From Crystallibacter degradans (GTDB taxonomy: Bacteria > Actinomycetota > Actinomycetes > Actinomycetales > Micrococcaceae): 64,000 nt of DNA. Location of the stretch: assembly GCF_012952295.1 (NCBI RefSeq), contig NZ_JABBCH010000001.1, positions 372,001 through 436,000 on the forward strand. The letters run 5' to 3'. A program made the translations under genes and the position numbers. This document shows, one piece after another, positions 16,170 to 24,838 of this stretch; positions within the stretch are counted from its first letter, which is position 1; each line of letters opens with the position of its first letter. The notes under the pieces are model-generated. The model made no database searches, had not been told where the DNA came from, and was given only the letters and a program-made list of their open reading frames with translations.

Positions 16170-17066
16170 TCAGCCGATGACGGTCAAGGCCCTGGGCACC
16201 GACTCCACAACCACATCCGTTTCGGCGCTGACGGTCATGACTTCGCCGTCGGTCTGGACGGGGATGCTGTCCGTTGTAGTGAAGGCGTAGCTGCTGACGC
16301 TGGGCTGTTCGCCCAGGCCCACCGTGACGGCGCGGAGGGTCATGAGCGCAATGCGCCATTTACTGGCGTGCGGCAGCATCACCACTTCGAACCTTCCGTC
16401 CGCTGGATCTCCGGATTCGCTCACCCGGCCGTACTTGGCCATCTCCGGGATGTTGGCCAGCACCAGGCTGTCCAGTCTGGCCCGGGCGCCATCGGCCCGG
16501 GCAATTTCGAAGGGCCGCAGTCCGGCAACCGTGCGCGCTACGGAGATCAGCTCCTTGATGACGCCCTTCTGGCCCCCTTCGATACCGATCGCCATCAGCG
16601 GCGTCAGGCCGAACCCTACATAGGAGTGGGCGTAGCGTGACCATGCCTGCGGCCCATCGCCAACGCGCAGCCTGAGCAGATCGATCTGCCGGACCTCGCC
16701 GTCCACGATCGCTTCGATCAGGGCCTGTCTGCGGGTGCTGCGGCGGTGGTCGTTGGCATTGCCGCCGGCCATGACCGCGCAGACGGCCTGCGTTTCCGGG
16801 ACGTCCATCACGCCGTTCACCACTTCATTGAAGCCGCCGTCGCCGCTGATGGAGACGATCAGCGGCCGCCCCTCCCCGGCTGCGGCGCGCGCCAGTTCGC
16901 GGGCATGGCCAGCCGACTTCGTGTGCCGCAGCTGGACCGGCACAGCGGGCAGCCGAAGGGCCAGGTCCTCCCGCAACTGCTCGGCCAGGTAGAACGGGAA
17001 CTTGACGGCATCCGGGTTGTAGATCAGCACAATCCGTTCGAAACGTCCTGAAGGAGAACTACTCAT
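16170..17066 (-). CDS. Diacylglycerol kinase-like lipid kinase
   Basis: A 298-residue member of the DAGK catalytic-domain family. IVLIYNPDAVK near the N-terminus, the nucleotide-binding SISGDGGFNEVVNGV near residues 73-88, and VMAGGNANDHRR are the family motifs. Such enzymes phosphorylate diacylglycerol or related lipids at the membrane and salvage phospholipid precursors. The GGDGT of many members is SGDGG here, a tolerated variant. It stands alone, between a converging LapA-like gene and the end of the permease gene. Confidence 0.85.
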   Translation of the reverse strand: MSSSPSGRFERIVLIYNPDAVKFPFYLAEQLREDLALRLPAVPVQLRHTKSAGHARELARAAAGEGRPLIVSISGDGGFNEVVNGVMDVPETQAVCAVMAGGNANDHRRSTRRQALIEAIVDGEVRQIDLLRLRVGDGPQAWSRYAHSYVGFGLTPLMAIGIEGGQKGVIKELISVARTVAGLRPFEIARADGARARLDSLVLANIPEMAKYGRVSESGDPADGRFEVVMLPHASKWRIALMTLRAVTVGLGEQPSVSSYAFTTTDSIPVQTDGEVMTVSAETDVVVESVPRALTVIG

Positions 17067-17191
17067 ACGGCCAGCTTAATCATGCTGAACCGATGGCGTG
17101 CGCCATTGCGGGTGGACGGACGGACGTACGCTGAGCAATCGAGCCCAAGGAGGCACCGCCGTCGTTGTCTTGTTTGCGGTTGTCCGGGCGG

Positions 17192-18721
17192 TCAGGCGTG
17201 GACATCATCGGCGGCGGTTCCACGGCGCAGCGTCTCGCCCCGGAAGAAGCCCGGGTGCCGCTTGTACATCACGAACATCAGCACCGCGCCGAGCAGGATC
17301 ACGCCGCAACCGAGGATGAAGACCAGGCCAACGCCGCCCACCGACGAGCCGGAGCCGTAGGCCGGATCCAGCGAGTCCTTGGCGGTCTGGAAGAACATCA
17401 CCAGCAGGATGATCCCGCCGAGCAGCGGCGAGAGGAACTTGAAGAAGAAATTCCGGGCGCCGGCGAATGCTTCGGCCCGGAAGTACCAGACGCAGGCCAG
17501 CGCGGAGACGCCGTAGTAGAAGCAGATCATCATGCCCAGCGCCGTGATGGTGTCCCAGAGCGCGTTCTCGGACAGCACCCGCGTGACCGTGTAGAACGCT
17601 CCGGAAGCGATGGCCGCGGCCACCGTGGCGTAGCCCGGGGACTTGAAGCGCGGACTGATCCGCCCGTAGCTCGCGGGCAGTGCGCGGTAGTGGCCCATAG
17701 CGAGCATGGTGCGCGCCGGGGATACGAACGTCGACTGCAGGGACGCCGCCGAGCTGCTCAGCACGGCCAGCGACATCAGGATGGCAAACGGTCCCAGCAC
17801 CGGTCCGGCCAGGGCTGCGAAGATGCTTTCCTGGTTCTCCGGGTTGCCGGCGCCGAGACCCTCGGTCCCGATCCCGGCGTAGCTCAGCACGGCCAGCGCC
17901 ATGAGCATGTAGAGCACCACGATCACGAAAATGGTGGCGGCAGCGGCGCGGCCAGGGGTCTTCTCCGGGTCCTTGGTCTCCTCGTTCATGGTCAGGGTGA
18001 CGTCCCAGCCCCAGTAGATGAAGATGGACAGCGAGACGCCGGCGGCGAAGGTCGAGAAGGAATCCACCGCGAACGGATTGAACCACTCGGCGCTGATGGC
18101 CGATGCGTCGAAGGCCGTTCCGTTGCCCACGTGGACAAAGGCGGCGACGGCGAACCAGGCGAGCACCAGCAGCTGGAAGCCCACCAGGATGTACTGCAGC
18201 TTCTTGGTGGTTTCCATGCCGCGGTAGGACACCCAGCACGCCAGCGAGATGAACACCAGGGTGGTGGCAATGTTCAGCGGAACGCTTTCGGCCAGCGCGG
18301 CCAGCGAAGCGTTCCCGGTGACCTGCGCCAGCATCAGGTAGAAGAACTCCACCGCAACGGCGGCCAGGTTCGAGAGCACGATGATGGTCGCGGCGACCAG
18401 TCCCCAGCCGCCCATCCAGCCCACCCACGGACCGAAGGCGCGGGTGGCCCAGGTGAACGAGGTGCCGGAATCAGGCATCGCGTTGTTCAGCTCGCGGTAG
18501 CCCAGCGCCACCAGGAGCATCGGGATGAAGCCGACCAGGAAGATCGCCGGCAGCTGCACCCCCACCTCGGCAATGGTCGGCCCCAGCGACGCGGTCAGCG
18601 TGTAGGCCGGGGCGATGCAGGAAACCCCAATAACGACGGCGCCAAGCAGCCCGACCGTACCGCCCTTCAGGCCCTTGCGGCTCAGCCCGGATGCCCTCCG
18701 GGTGCCGGTGGATTCACTCAT
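17192..18721 (-). CDS. APC family amino acid / polyamine permease
   Basis: A 509-residue permease with about 12-14 hydrophobic helices. The first helices contain VVIGVSCIAPAYTLTASLGP and ALGYRELNNAMPDSGTSFTW, the APC-family substrate/ion loop pattern. It starts two bases after the stop of the universal stress protein gene, so putrescine oxidase, USP and permease form one operon; putrescine or a related amine is the likely substrate. It is a clear paralogue of the permease at 38974-40500, which ends the agmatine operon. CCGCCGTCGTT at 17156-17166 follows its stop, one arm of the recurrent gene-end motif. Confidence 0.9.
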   Translation of the reverse strand: MSESTGTRRASGLSRKGLKGGTVGLLGAVVIGVSCIAPAYTLTASLGPTIAEVGVQLPAIFLVGFIPMLLVALGYRELNNAMPDSGTSFTWATRAFGPWVGWMGGWGLVAATIIVLSNLAAVAVEFFYLMLAQVTGNASLAALAESVPLNIATTLVFISLACWVSYRGMETTKKLQYILVGFQLLVLAWFAVAAFVHVGNGTAFDASAISAEWFNPFAVDSFSTFAAGVSLSIFIYWGWDVTLTMNEETKDPEKTPGRAAAATIFVIVVLYMLMALAVLSYAGIGTEGLGAGNPENQESIFAALAGPVLGPFAILMSLAVLSSSAASLQSTFVSPARTMLAMGHYRALPASYGRISPRFKSPGYATVAAAIASGAFYTVTRVLSENALWDTITALGMMICFYYGVSALACVWYFRAEAFAGARNFFFKFLSPLLGGIILLVMFFQTAKDSLDPAYGSGSSVGGVGLVFILGCGVILLGAVLMFVMYKRHPGFFRGETLRRGTAADDVHA

Positions 18722-18723
18722 GG

Positions 18724-19647
18724 CTAGCCATCCTTGTTTAGGTCCGCCGGTGTGGTCCGGTCGGGGGTGGTCGGGCCCGGGGTAGTCCGGTCCGACCGGT
18801 AGTTGCGCGGCACCACGACCATCGGTACGGGCAGCGTCCGGAGCACCTTGTTGGCCGTTGCGCCCAGGAAAAGCCGGTTGTTCCGGGCCAGGCGGCTGGA
18901 GCCGATCATCATCAGCTCCCCCTCGTCCCAGTCCAGTCCCTCGATGGCATCCTCAATGGTCTTGCCGTGGGCCACCGTCCTGGTCACTTTGCCCGGAAGC
19001 AGGGCCGCAGCCGCGGCAAAACGCTCGGACATGTTCGCTTCTGCGGCGCGGACGGCTTCAGGGTTGTCCGGGTCCAGGGCCACCAGGGACACCAGCCGCA
19101 GCGGCAGCGACCGCCAGGATGCCGCCCCTACCGCTGCCTGCATAACGTCGTCGGCGCCGGGCCTGGTTCCGATCCCGCAGGTCAGGCGCGTGATCGATGC
19201 CTGCCGCCGGTAGCCCTTGGGTGCCAGCGCCACCGGCACGTCGGCGGCGTGCAGCAGCGCCGAGGCAACGCTGCCGATGCTGAACCGGCGCAGCAGACTG
19301 CTGCGGGCAGCGCCCACCACGATGACCGCGGCGGAGAACTCGCGCGCGGCCTCGATCAGGCCCTCGGCGGTTGACTCGGCCTGGCGTACATGGGCCTTCG
19401 CCGTCACATCATGGGGCACCAGTGCGAGGCCCTCGGCCAGCCACTGATCGAGCTGCTCTGCCAGAATCCGTTCGTAGCCCCGGCCCGACGGAGGGTACGT
19501 TCCGGCATAGGGCGAGTCCGGCGATTGGACCATGACCAGGTCCAGTGAGGCCTGCTGGCTGCGGGCCAGGGCCGCGGCCAGGTTGACCGCGGCCCTGCCG
19601 TTCTCGGTGGCCGTGTACCCGACGACGTACCTGCGCATGCTGCTCAC
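18724..19647 (-). CDS. Universal stress protein, tandem UspA domains
   Basis: A 307-residue protein with two UspA domains. Domain 1 opens YVVGYTATENGRAAVNLAAAL and ends AVIVVGAARSSLLRRFSIGSVASALLHAADVPVALAP; domain 2 ends ELMMIGSSRLARNNRLFLGATANKVLRTLPVPMVVVP. The G-X2-G-X9-G(S/T) ATP-type loop is recognisable in both. Start GTG 19647 overlaps the putrescine-oxidase stop by four bases (GTGA), so the two are translationally coupled, and the permease follows after two bases. A USP locked inside a catabolic operon suggests a role in the stress of amine oxidation (H2O2, aldehyde) or in regulating the permease; this is inference. Confidence 0.9.
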   Translation of the reverse strand: MSSMRRYVVGYTATENGRAAVNLAAALARSQQASLDLVMVQSPDSPYAGTYPPSGRGYERILAEQLDQWLAEGLALVPHDVTAKAHVRQAESTAEGLIEAAREFSAAVIVVGAARSSLLRRFSIGSVASALLHAADVPVALAPKGYRRQASITRLTCGIGTRPGADDVMQAAVGAASWRSLPLRLVSLVALDPDNPEAVRAAEANMSERFAAAAALLPGKVTRTVAHGKTIEDAIEGLDWDEGELMMIGSSRLARNNRLFLGATANKVLRTLPVPMVVVPRNYRSDRTTPGPTTPDRTTPADLNKDG

Positions 19648-21083
19648 GCCCCGTGGCGCGCGGTCCCGGCAGGCTCCCCGGCTGCAGTTTCAGCTGCGCC
19701 AAGAATCCGGGCGGCGGTTTGCTGGCCCATCCGGACGGCCCCGTCCACATGCTGGTAGCCTTCGGCCGCCAAATCCGAGCACGACCAGTAGATCGGGCCG
19801 ACCGGCGTGAGCTGGTCCTTGCCGTAGCGGTGCAGCCCGCCCAGGTCGTAGCTGGCCGCATAGGCTCCGCGGGTCCATTCCTCCGAACCCCAGTCGGATT
19901 CGTAGTAGACCACCGGCTCCAGCGCCTTCGGACCAAGGTATTCCGCCACTGCACCCAGGACGGCGGCCCTGCGGTCCTCCGCGCTGAGCTCGAACATGGC
20001 GTCGGCCTTTTCATCGGAGATGAAGCCCACCAGCGTGCCGCGCGGATCCTGGTAGTTGGTGTTGTCGTAGACTTCCTGCACCACGGAGGCCGGGCTGAAA
20101 CAGGTGCCGGAGAGGCCCTCTTCACGCCAGAACGGTGTCTCGTAGACGGCATGGACCTTGATCACCAGTCCCAGCGACTGGTGCTGGTGCATCTGGTGCT
20201 GGCGGCGCGGCAACGGCGGCTCGAAGGAGACCCGCGAGTACAGGTTCGGCGGCACGGCCATGATGGCGTAGCGGGCACGCACGGTGACGGAATCCGAAAT
20301 GGCGGTCACGCCGTCGTGCGTTGAATCCGCGGCAGCAGTGGCGGCATCCGGTGCCTGCCCCGCCCACCGCAGCGTGCGCACCGGGCTGTTGAGTACGACG
20401 TCGTCCCCCAGCTTTGCGGCGAGGCGTTCCGAAACCTGCTGCATGCCGCCGATGACGCGCTTGTCCAGGATGAAATTGTCATCCACCAGATTGCTGAAGG
20501 ACCCGGCGGAGGCGGCCATCAGCACGGCCTGCAGCGCGGAGAAGGAGTGCGCGGGCTTGGTCAGCATGCCGCCGGCGATGAAGAGGCCGATGTTGTTGCA
20601 GGCGTCCTCGTCGGTGGACTGCTTGCGGAGCCAGTGGTGGAAGGAAATGGTGTCCAGTTCCCGCGCCATCGGATGGGTCCAGGGTGCCTCGGGACCGGCC
20701 TCCGCGGCGAGCGTGTCCAGGATCCCGATCAGGCGGTTCATTTCGGCCTGCGTCCGCTCGCTGACGGGGAACAGCTCGCCGGTGTAGCGCTTCCGCTTTG
20801 CGTCCGGACCGATGTAGATGGATTCACCGTGGCGGTAGCGCGGGAACGTTTCCAGACCCAGTTCATCCAGCAGTCCGAGCAACGCGGTCTGGTCCGGGGA
20901 GACCCACTGGCCGCCGATCTCCAGCATGGCGCCGTCGATGGTGTCCGTCCAGGTACGGCCGCCGACACGGTCGCGCGCCTCCAGCACGGCGACGCTCAGG
21001 CCGGCCTTCTTCAGCTCCCAGGCGGCCGTCAGTCCGGAGGGTCCTGCGCCGATAATAACGACGTCGCGTTCCATGGTGCTCAC
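19644..21083 (-). CDS. puo: Flavin monoamine oxidase, putrescine oxidase
   Basis: A 479-residue FAD amine oxidase. The dinucleotide motif VVIIGAGPSGLTAAWELKKAG and RDRVGGRTWTDTIDGAMLE, followed by EIGGQWVSPDQTALL, agree closely with what I recall of Kocuria and Rhodococcus putrescine oxidases, as does ELDTISFHHWLRKQS. It would oxidise putrescine to 4-aminobutanal with release of ammonia and H2O2. Start GTG 21083 has TAGGAG upstream. It heads an operon with a USP and an APC permease. An inverted repeat AAATGAA-N5-TTCATTT lies just upstream (21110-21128), next to the divergent TetR gene. Residue-level substrate specificity is inferred. Confidence 0.9.
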   Translation of the reverse strand: MSTMERDVVIIGAGPSGLTAAWELKKAGLSVAVLEARDRVGGRTWTDTIDGAMLEIGGQWVSPDQTALLGLLDELGLETFPRYRHGESIYIGPDAKRKRYTGELFPVSERTQAEMNRLIGILDTLAAEAGPEAPWTHPMARELDTISFHHWLRKQSTDEDACNNIGLFIAGGMLTKPAHSFSALQAVLMAASAGSFSNLVDDNFILDKRVIGGMQQVSERLAAKLGDDVVLNSPVRTLRWAGQAPDAATAAADSTHDGVTAISDSVTVRARYAIMAVPPNLYSRVSFEPPLPRRQHQMHQHQSLGLVIKVHAVYETPFWREEGLSGTCFSPASVVQEVYDNTNYQDPRGTLVGFISDEKADAMFELSAEDRRAAVLGAVAEYLGPKALEPVVYYESDWGSEEWTRGAYAASYDLGGLHRYGKDQLTPVGPIYWSCSDLAAEGYQHVDGAVRMGQQTAARILGAAETAAGEPAGTARHGA

Positions 21084-21108
21084 TCTTTCACTCCTAGTGT
21101 GTTTTCAA

Positions 21109-21129
21109 TAAATGAATAGCGTTCATTTA
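21109..21129. promoter_or_regulatory. TetR-type operator upstream of putrescine oxidase
   Basis: TAAATGAA (21109-21116), spacer TAGCG, TTCATTTA (21122-21129): a perfect 8+5+8 inverted repeat. It lies 26 bases upstream of the putrescine-oxidase start and about 100 bases upstream of the divergent TetR gene. The same 7-bp arms and spacing recur at 36858-36876. Confidence 0.8.
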
Positions 21130-21232
21130 CTTTAACTGTAGCCGGTGGCCGGGCGGATGGGAAGCGGAACGTAGGATATTTTTAGCGGCCCGCACGGGGC
21201 CGGTTAATGAACGAGCCACAAGGAGGCCCGCC

Positions 21233-21922
21233 ATCGCGGTTTCAGCATCGGGGACGCACCGCTCTGCCGGACGCCCGGCACAGAAGGTTCTGTCCAAGGA
21301 GCTCATCACCTCGGCGGCCCTGAAGCTGATCGAGGCCAGCGGCTATGACGCCCTGACCATGTCCGCCCTGGCCAAACGCCTGGGTGTCGCGCCGTCCGCG
21401 CTGTACAACCATGTAAAGTCCAAGCACGATGTCCTCCTCCTCCTGCAGGACCACCTGATGAACAGGGTGGACGTCAGCGGCTTCGGCACGCTGCCCTGGC
21501 CCGAGGCCGTGCGGAATTGGGCCTGGTCCTACCGCGACGTGTTCACCCAGCACTCCCCGCTGATTCCGGTCATCGCCGTGCTGCCCGTGACCGGCGCACC
21601 ACGTACCCTGCAGATGTATGAAGAACTGACCCGCGGCTTTCTCGACGCCGGCTGGCCCGAACCTTTAGTGGTTCCGGCAATCGTCGCATTGGAGTCCTTT
21701 ATCTTCGGCTCCGCCTTTGACGTGGCTGCTCCCGAGGACATATTCGAAACCGGCGAACTGGCCGATTCCAGCCCGCACTTCACCTCGGCTGTCCGGGCGC
21801 GCCAGTTGCCGGCAGACGGAGCGCCGGCGGATGCGGCCTTCCGGTTGGGACTCGACGGCCTCATTTCCGGGCTGGACGCCCAGCGGCGCGAATGGGCCGA
21901 CGCCCCCAGCAACGCCGGGTAA
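21233..21922 (+). CDS. TetR family regulator, probable AUC start codon
   Basis: A 229-residue regulator. The N-terminal HTH reads LSKELITSAALKLIEASG, then YDALTMSALAKRLGVAPSALYNHVKSK, plainly TetR. The first ATG in frame (21359) would delete half of that HTH. Upstream in frame there is no ATG, GTG or TTG, but ATC at 21233 is preceded by an ideal AAGGAGG with a six-base spacer, so an AUC start is the best reading. A base error is the alternative. It is divergent from putrescine oxidase and next to the shared operator, so it is the candidate repressor of the polyamine genes. The effector may be putrescine or a breakdown product. Confidence 0.8.
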   Translation: MAVSASGTHRSAGRPAQKVLSKELITSAALKLIEASGYDALTMSALAKRLGVAPSALYNHVKSKHDVLLLLQDHLMNRVDVSGFGTLPWPEAVRNWAWSYRDVFTQHSPLIPVIAVLPVTGAPRTLQMYEELTRGFLDAGWPEPLVVPAIVALESFIFGSAFDVAAPEDIFETGELADSSPHFTSAVRARQLPADGAPADAAFRLGLDGLISGLDAQRREWADAPSNAG

Positions 21923-21923
21923 C

Positions 21924-22721
21924 TCAGCGCGCGGCCAGCATCTTCGCCCGCCGGTTGGACAGGATCTGCCCGCCGATCACAATGAGCAGCGCAATGATGA
22001 ACATGGCCGAACCGATCACGTTGGCCTGTGCGGGAATGCCCCGGGTTGCCGCGACGTAGATGAACTTGGGGAATGTGTCCACGTTCCCGGAGTTGAAGTT
22101 GGTGATGATGAAGTCATCGAAACTCATGGCGAAGGCCAGCAGCGCCGCCGCCACGATGCCCGGCAACAGCAGCGGGAAGGTGACCCGCCAGAAGGCTTGG
22201 ATCGGCGATGCATACAGGTCCGCCGCGGCCTCCTCCAGCTTGGGATCCAGGCTGGCGACGCGGGCTTTCACCGCGACCACCACAAAGGAAATGCAGAACA
22301 TACTGTGGGCGATGATGATGGTCCCCACCCCCAGATCAACGCCGATGTTCAGGAACTGGGCCAGCAGCGAAGCGCCCAGCACCACTTCCGGCGTCGCCAG
22401 CGGCAGGAAGATCAGCATGTTCGCCGTGGCGTTGAACTTGAACCGGAGGCGGACCAGCCCGATAGCGATGGCCGTGCCCAGGATGGTGGCGATGACGGTG
22501 ACAATCGAGCTGATCTGCAGGCTGTTGGCCAGCGACTCGCACACCGCGGGCGCGCCGCAGGGGTTGCGCCAGTTATCCAGGGTGAAGCCGCGCCAGCTGA
22601 GGTTGGTCCTGCCGGCGTCGTTGAACGAAAAGGCGAACACATAGGCAATGGGCACCAGCAGGAACAGGAAGGCCAGTCCGCCGAAAGCCGGTACCAGCCA
22701 TGGGCCGATTCTTCTTCTCAT
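21924..22721 (-). CDS. potC: Polyamine ABC transporter permease, PotC-like
   Basis: A 265-residue inner-membrane permease, last gene of a potD-A-B-C order. Six hydrophobic segments are visible, the first WLVPAFGGLAFLFLLVPIAYVFAFSFN. The EAA-type loop that docks on the ATPase reads LEEAAADLYASPIQAFWRVTFPLLLPGI. ATG 22721 is nine bases after the upstream permease stop. Its stop lies next to the converging TetR stop. The polyamine assignment rests on the binding-protein and ATPase partners and on the surrounding catabolic genes. Confidence 0.9.
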   Translation of the reverse strand: MRRRIGPWLVPAFGGLAFLFLLVPIAYVFAFSFNDAGRTNLSWRGFTLDNWRNPCGAPAVCESLANSLQISSIVTVIATILGTAIAIGLVRLRFKFNATANMLIFLPLATPEVVLGASLLAQFLNIGVDLGVGTIIIAHSMFCISFVVVAVKARVASLDPKLEEAAADLYASPIQAFWRVTFPLLLPGIVAAALLAFAMSFDDFIITNFNSGNVDTFPKFIYVAATRGIPAQANVIGSAMFIIALLIVIGGQILSNRRAKMLAAR

Positions 22722-22730
22722 GAGGCCTCC

Positions 22731-23669
22731 TTAGAGCAACTCTTTGGTACCGAAACGGCGGACATACAGGATCACCAGGAACAGGATGGCCAGCATCAGA
22801 ACAAAGGACAGGGCCGAAGCACCCGGGTAGTCGACCACGCGGAAGAACCGGGAGTCGATGACCTGGCCGATCATGGTGGTGTTCTGGTTGTTGCCCAGTA
22901 GCGCCGCATTGATGTAGTCGCCCGAGGCAGGAATGAAGGTCAGCAGCGTGCCCGCGATGACGCCGGGCATGGACAGCGGCAGCGTGACGGTGCGGAACGT
23001 GGTGAAGGAGTTGGCGTACAGGTCGCCGCCCGCCTCGATCAGGCGGGTGTCCAGCCGCTCCAGGTTGGCGTAGATCGGCAGCGTCATGAACGGCAGGAAG
23101 TTGTAGGTCAGGCCGCAGACCACGGCGAAGGCCGTGGCGGTCAGCCGGCCGTCCTCGGGCAGCAGGGCCATTGCCCGCAGTACCGCGACCACCGGCCCCT
23201 CGTCCGCCAGGATCTGCTTCCAGGCTTGGGTGCGCAGGATGAAGCTGGTGAAGAACGGCGCGATGATCAGCACCAGCAGGATGCCTTGGAGCAGCTTCCT
23301 GCCGCGCAGCCGCACTGCCACCAGGTACGCCATGGGGTAGCCGATGGCCAGTGCCGCCACCGTCGCGATCAGCGCAAACGCGAAGGACCGGACCAGTTCC
23401 GGCCAGTAGCTGCCCAGCACTGCGGCGTAGTTGCTGAACTGCAGCGCCGGCACAAACTGGCCGATGTCCGCGCCGGGCGGTTTGGTGTAGAGCGAGGTGG
23501 CCAGCAGCGAGAAGACCGGCAGCACAAAGAAGAGCAGCATGAAGATGAAGCCGGGCAGGATCAGCAGGTAGCCCACCCGGCCCCGGCGCTTGTCTGCCCG
23601 GATCTCGGACGCGCTGCGGGTCTCTTCCGGCTTGGCCTTGGCGCTGCGCGGCGCCGTCAGCAAACTCAT
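22731..23669 (-). CDS. potB: Polyamine ABC transporter permease, PotB-like
   Basis: A 312-residue permease. A basic, charged N-terminal extension (about 35 residues) precedes six hydrophobic segments, starting GYLLILPGFIFMLLFFVLPVF. The EAA loop reads LIEAGGDLYANSFTTFRTVTLPLSMPGVIAG. The start ATG 23669 overlaps the ATPase gene stop by four bases (ATGA), showing tight coupling. It pairs with the PotC-like permease to form the membrane channel. Confidence 0.9.
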   Translation of the reverse strand: MSLLTAPRSAKAKPEETRSASEIRADKRRGRVGYLLILPGFIFMLLFFVLPVFSLLATSLYTKPPGADIGQFVPALQFSNYAAVLGSYWPELVRSFAFALIATVAALAIGYPMAYLVAVRLRGRKLLQGILLVLIIAPFFTSFILRTQAWKQILADEGPVVAVLRAMALLPEDGRLTATAFAVVCGLTYNFLPFMTLPIYANLERLDTRLIEAGGDLYANSFTTFRTVTLPLSMPGVIAGTLLTFIPASGDYINAALLGNNQNTTMIGQVIDSRFFRVVDYPGASALSFVLMLAILFLVILYVRRFGTKELL

Positions 23670-24838
23670 GTCGCCGCCGCTTCCGCTTCCCGGGCGCCGG
23701 CCTGGGTGTCTTCATCGCCGTCCAGGCCGAAGGCATGTGCGGTATCCCAAGTCAGCACCACGTCGTCGCCTGGGGCCGCCAACTGCTGTCCGTGGTTCTG
23801 GCTGAATACACCCACCGGACCGATCCCGGCCACCTCCACCAGGTACTCGGTGCTGACCCCGGTGAAGGAAGAGTCCAGCACACGGCCCCGCAGGATGTTC
23901 GACCCGTCGGCAGGAGCATCAGCGGGCCACATCATCCGCAGCTTCTCCGGCCGGATGCCAATCAGCGCCTTGCCTTGGTGCGTGGTGGAGCGGTCCTTGC
24001 GCACTGCCAGCCGGTTGCCGCCGGCACTAATTACGACGGCGTCGCCTCGGTCCTCGATGATTTCACCCGCTACCAGGTTGGACTTGCCCAGGAAGTTCGC
24101 CACAAAAGCGGTCCGCGGCAGTTCGTACAGCTCACGCGGGGCGCCCAGCTGCTCCACCTGCCCCTGGTTCATCACGGCCACGGTGTCCGCCATGGTCATG
24201 GCCTCTTCCTGGTCATGGGTGACATGGACGAAAGTCAGGCCTATATCGGTCTGGATCCGCTTCAGCTCCCCCTGCATCTGCCGGCGCAGTTTCATGTCCA
24301 GCGCTCCCAGCGGTTCATCCAACAGGAGCAGGGCAGGCTCGTTCACGATCGCCCTGGCCAGGGCCACACGCTGCTGCTGCCCGCCGGAGAGCTGCGCCGG
24401 CCGCCGCGCCGAAAGATGGCCTAGTTCAACCAGTTCCAGCGCCTGCTTGGCCTTGGCCTGATGGTCCCGGATCTTCCGGCGCTTCAGCCCGAAGGCCACG
24501 TTGTCCAGCACACTCATGTGCGGAAAGAGCGCGTAGTTCTGGAACACGGTGTTAACCGGCCGCTCGTGGGCACTGGTTCCGGTGATGTCCTTGCCGCCGA
24601 TGCTCATGCTTCCCGACGTCGGCTGCTCCAGGCCCGCGATCATCCGCAGGGTGGTGGTCTTTCCGCAACCCGAGGGACCCAGCAATGCGAAGAACGATGC
24701 TGCCGGGATTTCCAGGTCCAGGTTGTCCACGGCCAGGAAGCCGCCGAACCGTTTGGTGATCGCAGCGAGCCTCAGGTCGGCGCCCTGGTCGTCGGCGTCG
24801 GTATTGGGACTTTCCGGTTTGGTCTGAACCATAGTCAT
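23666..24838 (-). CDS. potA: Polyamine ABC transporter ATPase, PotA-like
   Basis: A 390-residue ATPase that energises polyamine uptake at the cytoplasmic face. Walker A is GPSGCGKTTTLRM near residues 54-66, the signature LSGGQQQRVALARA, Walker B LLLLDEPLGALD, and the H-loop VTHDQEEAM. Residues about 250-390 form the TOBE-type C-terminal domain found in PotA/CysA/MalK-type ATPases. The start overlaps the stop of the binding-protein gene (TAATG). All catalytic motifs are intact. Confidence 0.94.
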   Translation of the reverse strand: MTMVQTKPESPNTDADDQGADLRLAAITKRFGGFLAVDNLDLEIPAASFFALLGPSGCGKTTTLRMIAGLEQPTSGSMSIGGKDITGTSAHERPVNTVFQNYALFPHMSVLDNVAFGLKRRKIRDHQAKAKQALELVELGHLSARRPAQLSGGQQQRVALARAIVNEPALLLLDEPLGALDMKLRRQMQGELKRIQTDIGLTFVHVTHDQEEAMTMADTVAVMNQGQVEQLGAPRELYELPRTAFVANFLGKSNLVAGEIIEDRGDAVVISAGGNRLAVRKDRSTTHQGKALIGIRPEKLRMMWPADAPADGSNILRGRVLDSSFTGVSTEYLVEVAGIGPVGVFSQNHGQQLAAPGDDVVLTWDTAHAFGLDGDEDTQAGAREAEAAAT

